A stretch of 16,347 nt of DNA from Candidatus Gastranaerophilales bacterium (GCA_910587815.1 CAJUNK010000022.1:1-16347); one strand, 5' to 3'. Numbered from the stretch's first letter, positions 6,039 through 13,500 are shown. A program made the numbers and translations. Notes: a model not told the origin generated them from the letters alone.

Positions 6039-8635
6039 ATCCTAAACGGTGAACATGATACATAGTTCAATCCAATCTTATGACAGAATTTCACACTATC
6101 AGGGTCCCCGCCGTGCTCACCGCAAACACCGCCAACAAGGGCGCTGTTTACTTTTTTGCCTTTTTCCATAGACATTTCAATCAATTGACCAACCCCTTTT
6201 GTATCAAGGCTTTCAAAAGGATTTCTTGGAAGGATTTTTTCTTCAACATATTTATTCAAGAATTTGCCTTCTGCATCATCCCTTGAGTATCCAAATGTCA
6301 TCTGAGTAAGGTCATTTGTACCAAATGAGAAGAATTCTGCATATTCTGCAATTTCATCTGCTGTTAAAGCAGCACGTGGAATTTCAATCATAGTACCAAA
6401 TTTATATTCAACTTCAATACCTTTTTCATTCATAACATCTTTTGCAGTTTTGGTTAAAATTTCCTTTACTGTCTTCAATTCGTTCACATGGCCTATTAAT
6501 GGCACCATAACCCATGGTTTTACTGCAACACCTTCTTTTTTAAGGTCGCAACATGCTTCAAAAATTGCTCTTACCTGCATAACATTAATTTCAGGATATG
6601 TAAGCCCTAAGCGGCATCCACGAAGCCCCATCATCGGGTTAGATTCTGATAAACCTTCAACTATATGGAGCATTTCTTCTTGTTGAGATGCATCTTTATT
6701 TAAAGCCTTTAAAGTTGCTACTTCTTTAATCAATTCTTCCTTTGAAGGTAAAAATTCATGCAATGGTGGGTCTAAAAGTCTTACAGTTAAAGGTTTATCC
6801 CCTAATGCTTTAAACATTGCATAAAAATCAGCATACTGCATTGGAAGAAGTTTATCTAAAGCTTCTTTTCTAGCTTCCTTAGTTCCTGCAATAATCATTT
6901 TTTGCACCCAAGGAAGCCTGTCTGGGTCCATAAACATGTGCTCTGTACGGCAAAGACCAACACCTTCTGCACCAAATTTTAAAGAATTTTCAATGTCTTT
7001 TGGAGTATCCGCATTAGATTCAATCTTCATGGTTCTGATTTCATCTACCCAAGAGAAGAATGTATTCCAATTTTCATCAATTTTTGCTTCAACTAATTGT
7101 ACTGCACCTTCCATAACAAGGCCTTTTCCGCCGTCAAGAGAAATAATATCATCTTTATGATAAATTGTGCCGTCACATCCTGTTAAAGTTTCATTTGCAA
7201 GGTCAATTTTTAAATCTTCGCATCCTGAAACACAGGGTTTTCCCATACCTTTTGCAACAACAGCAGCGTGAGATGTTGCACCGCCTCTAAGGGTTAAAAC
7301 ACCTTGAGACACTGCCATACCATGAATATCATCAGGACAGGTTTCAATTCTAACTAAAATTACTTTTTCACCAGCTTCGCCTCTTTTTGCTGCTTCTTCA
7401 GTGTCGAATACAATCTTGCCTACAGCAGCACCAGGAGAAGCATTCACGCCCGTGCAAATTTTATGTGCAGCTTCAAGAGCTTTGTTATCAAAGCAAGGAA
7501 GAAGAATTTGATTTACTGTGTATGGATCAACAAGCTCTACGGCTCTGTTTTTATCAATTATACCTTCTTTTTCCATTTCTACAGCAATTCTTATTGCAGC
7601 AGCAGCAGTTCTTTTACCGTTTCTTGTTTGAAGAATCCATAATTTGCCTTTTTCAATTGTAAATTCCATATCCTGAACATCTTTGTAGCGAAGCTCAAGT
7701 TTTTTTGCAATATCAACGTATTGACGGTATAAATCAGGCATTTCTGTCTGTAGTTCTGAAATTGGCTTTGGTGTTCTAATCCCTGCAACAACATCTTCAC
7801 CTTGCGCATTTGTTAGATATTCACCATAGAAAGTATTTTCGCCGGTTGCTGGGTTTCTTGTAAATGAAACACCTGTCGCACAATCATCGCCCATATTTCC
7901 AAATACCATTGTTTGAACATTTACCGCAGTTCCAAAATTGTGGTCAATTTTATTCATATTTCTGTATGCAACAGCTCTTGGAATATTCCAGCTTCTAAAT
8001 ACAGCCTCGATTGCTTCTTGCAACTGAACATAAGGATCTTGTGGAAATTCTTTTCCTGTAACTTCTTTAATCACTTTTTTATAAACAGGTATTAAAGACT
8101 TCCAGCCTTCTGCTGAAATTTTTGTATCTTCTTTAACGCCTTCGCGTTCTTTTACTTTTTCTACTTCAGATTCAAAATATTTTTGTCTATCCATATCCCA
8201 AGCAACAGAACCAAACATTGTTAAAAATCTTCTGTAGCTGTCATAGCAAAATCTTGGGTTATTTGTTAATTTAACCATAGCTTCAACTGTTTCATCATTT
8301 AGGCCAAGGTTTAGAATGGTTTCCATCATGCCGGGCATAGAAAGCCTTGCACCGGAACGAACTGAAACCAAAAGCGGATTTTGGCTGTCGCCGAATTTTT
8401 TACCAGTTTGATTTTCAACATCATTTAATGCTGCCCTTACTTCATCCATAAGGCCATTTGGCATTTTATTTCCGTTATTTATATAGTCCATGCAAGTTTC
8501 TGTAGTAATAGTAAGCCCTGGGGGAACAGGAAGTCCTGCATTTGTCATTTCGGCAAGGTTCGCGCCTTTTCCGCCTAAAAGATTTCTCATCTGGGCGTTT
8601 CCTTCACGAAAAAGCCACACGCGCTTTTCTGTCAT
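5987..8635 (-). CDS. ppdK: Pyruvate, phosphate dikinase (PPDK)
   Basis: PPDK interconverts pyruvate + ATP + Pi and PEP + AMP + PPi in the cytoplasm, in glycolysis with PPi or in gluconeogenesis. The 882-residue length is normal. The N-terminal nucleotide domain starts with LLGGKGANLAEMTNAGLPVPPG. The swivelling phosphohistidine domain has GGATSHAAVVAKGMGKPCVSG with His456. The C-terminal PEP/pyruvate barrel has GLCRTEHMF, SFGTNDLTQMTFGYSRDD and GGVCGEHGGDP with catalytic Cys838. It is therefore PPDK rather than PEP synthase. AAGGAG lies 11 nt before the ATG, and a promoter is visible at 8687-8716. The end LAAAQAVIENNK is a normal stop point, but related coding debris follows (see 5739-5986). 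It is divergent from a NarL-type regulator gene that could control it. Confidence 0.97.
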   Translation of the reverse strand: MTEKRVWLFREGNAQMRNLLGGKGANLAEMTNAGLPVPPGLTITTETCMDYINNGNKMPNGLMDEVRAALNDVENQTGKKFGDSQNPLLVSVRSGARLSMPGMMETILNLGLNDETVEAMVKLTNNPRFCYDSYRRFLTMFGSVAWDMDRQKYFESEVEKVKEREGVKEDTKISAEGWKSLIPVYKKVIKEVTGKEFPQDPYVQLQEAIEAVFRSWNIPRAVAYRNMNKIDHNFGTAVNVQTMVFGNMGDDCATGVSFTRNPATGENTFYGEYLTNAQGEDVVAGIRTPKPISELQTEMPDLYRQYVDIAKKLELRYKDVQDMEFTIEKGKLWILQTRNGKRTAAAAIRIAVEMEKEGIIDKNRAVELVDPYTVNQILLPCFDNKALEAAHKICTGVNASPGAAVGKIVFDTEEAAKRGEAGEKVILVRIETCPDDIHGMAVSQGVLTLRGGATSHAAVVAKGMGKPCVSGCEDLKIDLANETLTGCDGTIYHKDDIISLDGGKGLVMEGAVQLVEAKIDENWNTFFSWVDEIRTMKIESNADTPKDIENSLKFGAEGVGLCRTEHMFMDPDRLPWVQKMIIAGTKEARKEALDKLLPMQYADFYAMFKALGDKPLTVRLLDPPLHEFLPSKEELIKEVATLKALNKDASQQEEMLHIVEGLSESNPMMGLRGCRLGLTYPEINVMQVRAIFEACCDLKKEGVAVKPWVMVPLIGHVNELKTVKEILTKTAKDVMNEKGIEVEYKFGTMIEIPRAALTADEIAEYAEFFSFGTNDLTQMTFGYSRDDAEGKFLNKYVEEKILPRNPFESLDTKGVGQLIEMSMEKGKKVNSALVGGVCGEHGGDPDSVKFCHKIGLNYVSCSPFRIPQAKLAAAQAVIENNK

Positions 8636-8686
8636 AACAGTATTTTCTCCTTATTTCTTAATTCAAATAAAATGTAATTTAAAAAA

Positions 8687-8716
8687 ATTTTATCATAAAT
8701 AACATACCAATGACAA
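8687..8716 (-). promoter_or_regulatory. Predicted ppdK promoter overlapping the divergent regulator start
   Basis: On the minus strand TTGTCA (8716-8711) and TAAAAT (8692-8687), each one mismatch from consensus, are 18 bp apart, about 50 bp before the ppdK ATG. The -35 element covers the presumed start codon of the response-regulator gene (8710-8712), so the two genes share control DNA. Confidence 0.55.
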
Positions 8717-9342
8717 ATTTTTATATGTTTGGTTTTATTATAAATGAACTGAACAAAATATCTGATTTTGAAGTAACCAGGGATTTTGAAACAGCAGAAG
8801 ATTGTATAAAAGCACTTGAAATTGAACATCCTGATATAATTTTAATGGATTTAGGACTCCCCTCAATGAATGGAATTGAGGCAACCAAAATCATTAATGA
8901 AAAATATAAAGATATCAAAATAATAATACTGACATCTCACGAAGAAAGAAAAGAGGTGCTTGCTTGTATATCATCCGGCGCTTGCGGTTATATGTTAAAA
9001 GACCATAAATATGACAATCTTGCAAACGTTATAAGAATGGTAAATAGCGGCGCACTGTGGTTTGACCCGCAATTTGAAAATATTACAAAGGAAGCTATGC
9101 CAAAGCCAAACTCTACAGATTTTGAGAACCTGTATGATACAGAACTAGACAGAGTTTTAACAGAAAAAGAATTTAAGGTTTTAGAATTTTTAGCAAAAGG
9201 CAAATCAAATACAGAAATCGCAGATATAATGCATGTTAGCATGAACACAATCAAAAGCCACGTTAGTAGCATTTTAACCAAACTATGTGTTACAGACAGG
9301 GTACAAGCAGCAGTAAAGGCAACAAAAGCAGGTATTGTTTAA
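8710..9342 (+). CDS. NarL/LuxR-type response regulator with truncated receiver
   Basis: The 210-residue protein joins a receiver domain to a C-terminal LuxR-type helix-turn-helix (about 148-210: LTEKEFKVLEFLAKGKSNTE, then VSMNTIKSHVSSIL and a DRVQAA segment). The phosphate-accepting Asp47 (PDIILMD), the Thr in IIILTSHE and the Lys in YMLKDH are present. The first receiver strand with its acidic Asp pair (usual ILIVDDH) is missing: the protein starts MTNFYMFGFIINELNK, equivalent to the first helix. The frame closes upstream at 8680-8682 with no ATG, GTG or TTG between, and no SD precedes the ATG. Either it is a phosphorylation-independent variant or its 5' end has been lost. It is divergent from ppdK and converges on the helicase with a 4-bp overlap. 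No sensor kinase is in view. Confidence 0.85.
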   Translation: MTNFYMFGFIINELNKISDFEVTRDFETAEDCIKALEIEHPDIILMDLGLPSMNGIEATKIINEKYKDIKIIILTSHEERKEVLACISSGACGYMLKDHKYDNLANVIRMVNSGALWFDPQFENITKEAMPKPNSTDFENLYDTELDRVLTEKEFKVLEFLAKGKSNTEIADIMHVSMNTIKSHVSSILTKLCVTDRVQAAVKATKAGIV

Positions 9343-12134
9343 TTTGATATATCTTTTTTTTGAACATTCATATCTTCCAGGGTTTGTTCTTCAAAATTCA
9401 AATGCCTGAAACTTGTTTCATTTAAATTCAAATCTTTTAAATAAACACTCTCCAGCCTGCTTTCAGACAAAATATATACCTTTTTTCTAGCACGGGTAAG
9501 CGCCACATAGAACAATCTTTTTTCTTCATCCAAAATTTCTTCATAATTTTTATTTAGTGCTGCCATAATTTCATAATCAGGATGAATAAAAGGAAGAACA
9601 CCGTTTATTGCCCTTAAAATAATTACAATATCAGCCTCTAAGCCTTTTGATTTATGAATTGTCATTACTTTTACATTCTTTTTATCAATAGTTTTCATTT
9701 TTAAAAGCTTGTTTGCAAACTCAAAATCTAAATTTGAGCCTGAAATTTTATTCAACCTTGATAAAATTAAGAAATTTTCACCGCTGTGCAAGCGAATTAA
9801 TCTATGAACAGTTTTTAGATACTTTGCCTTTATTTTGCCTGAATCTTTTTTAAATAAATAAATTAAATCAGAATTAGAATCCTTGTTAATAAAGGTTTTA
9901 TCTATATTTATTTTTGTAACTTCGCCTTCATTTTTCTTAACAGGAGCTGATGGTATACCACACTCTTTCATTAGCGTATTTGATGTGTTTATAATATTTG
10001 AATATGAACGATAATTGTTTGTAAGATTATAGATTTCTGAATTTATAAAAAGCTTTTTGAAATTTTTAAAATAATAAAGGTTAGACCCTGCAAAACCATT
10101 TATTGCCTGCCAATCATCCCCCGTTGCAAAGATTTTCAATTTTGGATTAAAACATTTTATAGCACAAATTAAATCAAAAAATAATTTTGAAAAATCCTGG
10201 TATTCATCTATTAAGATGTATTTTAGATTTTTTACAGGCATTCTTTCATTATTTTTAATCTTAAATTCGCATTCACCTTTTAAATTCATTATTCTATCAG
10301 ATGCATTTATTATCAAATCATCAAAATCTGCAAAATTTAAAGACGACAGGGTTTTTTGATATTCTAAATATACTTTATATCCAAGATTTAAAAATATTTT
10401 TGTCCTTTCAGATAAATTTTTATCTTCAAGTTTTCGTATTATAAAAAAATTATCAAATTTTGACTTTTTAACCGTAGAAATAAAGCTTTCAATAGTTTTA
10501 TAAAAACTTTTTATATTTAATTCCTTTATCTGATTATAAAGTTCTTCTTCATTTAATTTTTTTGTTTCTATGCCATATTTTTTTAAAGTTTCACACAGTA
10601 TTATTTCAAAATTTTCTCTTATTTGAGAATGTTTAGCCCAGGTTTCAATTAATGGAATATTTTTCTTCCTAAAATACCTTCTTTTTATATGCATATTTTT
10701 TATATACTTTGAAACGTCATCTATAACACCTTTTCTATTGCAATAACCAGGTTCAAGAGCTCTTTCATCTATGCCCCAATGTTCCAAATAATATTCTTTA
10801 TCATTCTGTTTTATATAAAAATCGGGATGATAGATATTCCACCCATTATCAATGTTTAGGGCTTCCTTTTCATCTTTTGTAAAAATTATGCTTTTTTCAT
10901 ATTCATAATTTATCCCATGTTCAAAAAGAAAATCTGCAATATATTTTTCGCCATGGGATTTTACAATTTCGCCTTTTAATGTTACCTGGGATAAATCTTT
11001 AACAAATTTTATTCTAGCATCATCTGATATATTAATTTCTGTTTTAGTTTTGATATCAAGAGATGTTTTGTAAAAATCATAGAAAGCTTTTTTATTTTCA
11101 TCATCTTCAAGAATTTTTTCAATTGCTTGTTTTATAATGTTTGTACGGTTTTTATCCTCTATTATTTTCTTTTCATCATATATGCTTTTTGCAAAGCTAT
11201 GAAAAGTCCTGACATTTTCAAACCCTGTAGAATTTTTATTATTTAAATAGTTTTTAAGGCCATATTTTTCAAATAGGTCTTTCTTTATTTTTACTTTTGC
11301 TTCTTTATTAAAAGCTAAAATTAAAATTTCATCCGGGTTTATATTGTATTTTTCAATTAAAAACAATGTTTTAAGACAAATAGTGCTGGTTTTACCAGAA
11401 CCTGCACGTGCCTTCAATAAAATATTAGGACTGACTGAAGATATTGCAAGTGCTTTTTGTTCATCAATATTTTCATTTTTAAAATATTCTAGCACATATT
11501 CTTTTTTCAAATTTTCATATTCATTCTTTGTAATTATTTTTTTAGAGAAAAAGAACCTGTCAGCTTCTGCAAAACTGAAATTTTTCAAAAGAATTATTAA
11601 GTCTTCAATATCTTCTAAAAAAAGACCTATTGTTTCTTTTTTATCTTCAGGAAGTTTTTTTATTTCTTTATAAAAATAAGAAACAGCTTCTTTAAAATTT
11701 TTAAAGCTGAGTTTTATAATGTTTTCTCTTAAATTTTTTATATAGATATTGAGTGCATCATTATAAGAAATTTCAAAATCTTTCAAAATGGTTTTATTTT
11801 CACTAAAAAGAACTTCAAAATTTAGAAAATCATCATTTAATAAATAATTTTCAGCAAGTTTTCTAATTTCTGCATTTTTAGTTTCTTTTTTAATTGAATT
11901 AACTGCACCCAAAAAAAGTGCCCTAAAATTTTTCCACTCATTTTTTGAAAGATTATTTCTAATTTCAGACAAGATTTCTTTTTCTTGTTTTGTCATTTTT
12001 GAAAAATCCCCTGAAATTATCATTGGTATTAAGTTTTCAAGATATGTTTTTTCATTCAAAACAAAATCATTCAGCCACATTTTGGCAAGCTCTTTTAGGG
12101 GATAAAGCCTCTCCCTATTTGATAATTTTTCCAT
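9339..12134 (-). CDS. UvrD/Rep-superfamily DNA helicase (helicase IV-like) with embedded nuclease-like segment
   Basis: This 931-residue superfamily 1A 3'-5' helicase shows all core motifs: Walker A ARAGSGKTST (242-251), Ia TFHSFAK (310-316), Walker B LIDEYQDFS (641-649), III GDDWQAINGFAGS (672-684), IV NNYRSYSNI (706-714), V VMTIHKSKGLEADIV (823-837) and VI RLFYVALTRARKKV (873-886). Two additions are notable. A charged helical N-terminal region of ~220 residues precedes the helicase. Between motifs Ia and II, SHGEKYIADFLFEHGINYEYE, YHPDFYI (Asp438) and YYLEHWGI (Glu451) resemble a PD-(D/E)xK nuclease fold lacking the usual lysine. Helicase IV (HelD)-like proteins are the closest family I can suggest. 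No SD is obvious. A host repair role or a defence role are both possible. Confidence 0.88.
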   Translation of the reverse strand: MEKLSNRERLYPLKELAKMWLNDFVLNEKTYLENLIPMIISGDFSKMTKQEKEILSEIRNNLSKNEWKNFRALFLGAVNSIKKETKNAEIRKLAENYLLNDDFLNFEVLFSENKTILKDFEISYNDALNIYIKNLRENIIKLSFKNFKEAVSYFYKEIKKLPEDKKETIGLFLEDIEDLIILLKNFSFAEADRFFFSKKIITKNEYENLKKEYVLEYFKNENIDEQKALAISSVSPNILLKARAGSGKTSTICLKTLFLIEKYNINPDEILILAFNKEAKVKIKKDLFEKYGLKNYLNNKNSTGFENVRTFHSFAKSIYDEKKIIEDKNRTNIIKQAIEKILEDDENKKAFYDFYKTSLDIKTKTEINISDDARIKFVKDLSQVTLKGEIVKSHGEKYIADFLFEHGINYEYEKSIIFTKDEKEALNIDNGWNIYHPDFYIKQNDKEYYLEHWGIDERALEPGYCNRKGVIDDVSKYIKNMHIKRRYFRKKNIPLIETWAKHSQIRENFEIILCETLKKYGIETKKLNEEELYNQIKELNIKSFYKTIESFISTVKKSKFDNFFIIRKLEDKNLSERTKIFLNLGYKVYLEYQKTLSSLNFADFDDLIINASDRIMNLKGECEFKIKNNERMPVKNLKYILIDEYQDFSKLFFDLICAIKCFNPKLKIFATGDDWQAINGFAGSNLYYFKNFKKLFINSEIYNLTNNYRSYSNIINTSNTLMKECGIPSAPVKKNEGEVTKINIDKTFINKDSNSDLIYLFKKDSGKIKAKYLKTVHRLIRLHSGENFLILSRLNKISGSNLDFEFANKLLKMKTIDKKNVKVMTIHKSKGLEADIVIILRAINGVLPFIHPDYEIMAALNKNYEEILDEEKRLFYVALTRARKKVYILSESRLESVYLKDLNLNETSFRHLNFEEQTLEDMNVQKKDISN

Positions 12135-12136
12135 AG

Positions 12137-12198
12137 TTTAATTCAGCTTTTCTTAATTTAATTCAGCATATTATAAACGAAAGGGTATCATGATTTAA
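12137..12198 (-). promoter_or_regulatory. Helicase promoter with 20-bp-spaced direct repeats
   Basis: A minus-strand TATAAT at 12175-12170 is about 35 bp before the helicase start; the -35 (TTAAAT, 12198-12193) is weak. Between the -10 and the ATG, TTTAATTCAGC occurs twice on the plus strand (12137-12147 and 12157-12167), exactly 20 bp apart, on one DNA face, which would suit a dimeric regulator. Confidence 0.4.
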
Positions 12199-12210
12199 AT
12201 ATTTTTGCAA

Positions 12211-12257
12211 ACAAAAAAGAAGTCTGCATGTTTAATCAGTAATCATGCAGACTTTTT
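12211..12257 (-). terminator. Terminator after the charged helical protein gene
   Basis: CATGCAGACTT (12244-12254) and AAGTCTGCATG (12220-12230) pair perfectly over 11 bp with a 13-nt loop. In minus-strand reading the hairpin is followed by C and a T6 run (12219-12213). The plus strand also ends in a T-run, so it may act both ways and shield the helicase promoter. Confidence 0.8.
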
Positions 12258-12320
12258 GTAAATAAATTATTAAAAGGAGGAGAAATTTTTATTACCTATA
12301 CTGTTTTAGTACTAAACTTT

Positions 12321-12725
12321 TTATGCAGCATCATCTTTGGCATTTTCTTCATCTTCAGGCATAATTCTATGGCATTCCATATATTCTTCAGTGATAATCA
12401 CTGTGTCTTCCATATCATCCTGCATTTCAGTATCTTCCATTGAACAAAATTCTTTTTCCATTTTTTTCATTTCATCTATTTCATTTGGCCTATCTAAAGG
12501 TTCATTCAATTGTTCATTTAAATTTTCACCCGTGTCTTGCACGGCATCTACCGCATCGTCTTTTATGTCTGCAAGTTTTTCCATTCCATCTTTAAATTTT
12601 TCTTTGACATTATCAGCTGCATCATGAACAAAATCTTTTGTTTTTTCAAAGCCTTCTTTTACTTTTTCACCTGCTTTTTCAAAACCATCCTTCATTTTTT
12701 CCGTAAATTTTTCATCATTATTCAT
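12321..12725 (-). CDS. Highly charged amphipathic helical protein (YtxH/LEA-like), unknown function
   Basis: The 134-residue product has no signal peptide or membrane span. Residues 5-65 are a repeating amphipathic helix (EKMKDGFEKAGEKVKEGFEK, then FVHDAADNVKEKFKDGMEKL) with roughly 11-residue spacing of K/E-rich blocks, as in LEA-type and YtxH-like stress or surface-associated proteins. The rest is acidic and Met/Glu/Asp-rich. AAAGGA about 10 nt before the ATG supports the start. Its stop is followed by a pyrimidine-rich segment and a terminator. It may be translated together with a small upstream ORF that overlaps it by ATGA. The composition supports a protective or envelope-associated scaffold role only as inference; the acidic C-terminus has no family I recognise. 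Confidence 0.75.
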   Translation of the reverse strand: MNNDEKFTEKMKDGFEKAGEKVKEGFEKTKDFVHDAADNVKEKFKDGMEKLADIKDDAVDAVQDTGENLNEQLNEPLDRPNEIDEMKKMEKEFCSMEDTEMQDDMEDTVIITEEYMECHRIMPEDEENAKDDAA

Positions 12726-12835
12726 TTTAAATTTCCTTTCTTTTGCAAGCTAGGCATCGCTGTTTTTACAGTTTTAATAGTACCTTCCAAAGGCAAGATA
12801 TCTTTTCCTTTTTCATAATATTGTTCAAATTCCAA
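12722..12835 (-). CDS. Possible 37-codon ORF overlapping the next gene start
   Basis: A TTG at 12835-12833 opens a frame reading EFEQYYEKGKDILPLEGTIK and ending QKKGNLK, closed by a TGA that overlaps the downstream ATG as ATGA, a classic coupling arrangement. Composition looks protein-like rather than random AT-rich translation. Against it, there is no SD before the TTG and the frame is closed 15 nt upstream by TAA. A minus-strand TATAAT at 12852-12847 lies just upstream, so any transcript would begin almost at the start codon. It could be a leader peptide, a decayed 3' end of an older gene, or chance. Confidence 0.3.
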   Translation of the reverse strand: MEFEQYYEKGKDILPLEGTIKTVKTAMPSLQKKGNLK

Positions 12836-12852
12836 AACTTGACAATATTATA

Positions 12853-13100
12853 ATAACCAATAGAGCTAGCCCATACATTACCATTTAGGGCAATATTTCT
12901 AGATTTAAATAAGAATTAAAATCTGATTAACAAATTTATTTTTAGATAAATAGACATAAGCATTTATAGATTAATATTTAGAAATTTTTTGTATTTCATA
13001 AAAATTAATAAAAAATTTAAATTTTTTAAAAAAGATATTGATTATTTTTTTTGTGTTTGATAGTATTTAAATTGCAAGTGGTTATTTTAACTAATTTGCA
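12853..13100 (+). promoter_or_regulatory. AT-rich intergenic region with predicted tRNA-Ala promoter
   Basis: No gene is visible in this ~250-bp stretch of long A and T tracts. Near its right end TTGATT (13038-13043) and TAGTAT (13061-13066), 17 bp apart, make a plausible promoter on the plus strand. Starting near 13073 it would transcribe the whole tRNA-like leader at 13101-13209 before the tRNA. The rest holds nothing I can name. Confidence 0.4.
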
Positions 13101-13209
13101 GTTGATAATTAAATATGGGATTAGCTCAGTCCCAGTAAAGCGTAGGCTTTATAAAATATGATAAAGCACCTTGGTGCTCTACCATTTGAGCAAGTTGATA
13201 ATTGAATAT
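13101..13209 (+). repeat. tRNA-Ala leader with partial tRNA copy, hairpin and inverted D-arm
   Basis: GTTGATAATTAAATATGGG and following bases to 13130 repeat the segment 13194-13225 that leads into tRNA-Ala (93-95 bp offset), stopping inside the D-loop. CCCAG and a perfect hairpin TAAAGC-GTAG-GCTTTA (13136-13151) follow. GGTGCTCTACCATTTGAGC (13173-13191) is the reverse complement of the tRNA-Ala D-arm 13219-13237 with 17 of 19 matches, and AGCAC/GTGCT forms a further hairpin at its left edge. The order is the same as in the tRNA-Trp array: partial tRNA, CC plus hairpin, antisense D-arm, real tRNA. Confidence 0.85.
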
Positions 13210-13282
13210 GGGGGATTAGCTCAGTTGGTAGAGCACCTGCTTTGCACGCAGGGGGTCAGGAGTTCGAGCCTCCTATCCTCCA
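13210..13282 (+). tRNA. tRNA-Ala (anticodon TGC)
   Basis: Acceptor GGGGGAT (13210-13216) pairs with ATCCTCC (13275-13281). The D-stem is GCTC/GAGC. Anticodon stem CCTGC/GCAGG encloses TTTGCAC with TGC at 13243-13245. T-stem AGGAG/CTCCT encloses TTCGAGC. The discriminator is A13282; CCA is not encoded. A terminator follows at 13293. The genes to the right look like an integrated element, so this tRNA is a candidate insertion site, although no second copy of its 3' end lies within the window. Confidence 0.97.
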
Positions 13283-13292
13283 AAATTTAATC

Positions 13293-13316
13293 AAAGAGCC
13301 GCCAAGGCTCTTTTTT
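13293..13316 (+). terminator. Terminator after tRNA-Ala
   Basis: AAAGAGCC (13293-13300) pairs with GGCTCTTT (13306-13313) around GCCAA, and the T-run continues to 13316. It begins 11 bp after the tRNA and fits a single-tRNA transcript. Confidence 0.9.
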
Positions 13317-13424
13317 AGTGGGTTTTACCATATTTAAATTTGCCCGCCATTTTTAAAATTCACCATTTTTTTACCAATTCCCCCACCTTGTTACAAATTT
13401 GCTGCCAGAATTTCAAGTTTCAAT

Positions 13425-13500
13425 TTGTGATGTTTATCATTTAATGCTATTCTAAAGAAGAAAACAACTAAAGTCATAGCAAATGAATAGCATCTATTCA
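13425..13500 (+). promoter_or_regulatory. Promoter and inverted-repeat operator of the KAP NTPase gene
   Basis: TTGTGA (13425-13430) and TATTCT (13448-13453), 17 bp apart, form a moderate promoter. ATGCTATTC (13444-13452), overlapping the -10, is the exact reverse complement of GAATAGCAT (13485-13493). The latter is also half of a palindrome TGAATAG-CAT-CTATTCA (13484-13500) just before the SD. Three related half-sites around a start region are typical of a repressor operator. The ~110 bp before this (13317-13424) shows nothing else. Confidence 0.45.

Noticed and set aside
5742..6065. Plus-strand 107-codon ORF across the ppdK 3' end
   Set aside because: It is antisense to ppdK and its broken tail, with Cys/Leu-rich translation and no SD.
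11344..11673. Plus-strand ORF of 109 codons within the helicase
   Set aside because: It is a shadow of the helicase coding strand with no SD and no recognisable motif.
12272..12290. Plus-strand SD-like AAAAGGAGGAGAAA as the start of a gene
   Set aside because: No ATG, GTG or TTG follows at a usable distance, and the frame is antisense to the charged protein gene.
12839..12862. Plus-strand promoter from the perfect TTGACA at 12839
   Set aside because: The TATAAT-like sequence lies only a few bases away and no -10 is present at 16-19 bp.
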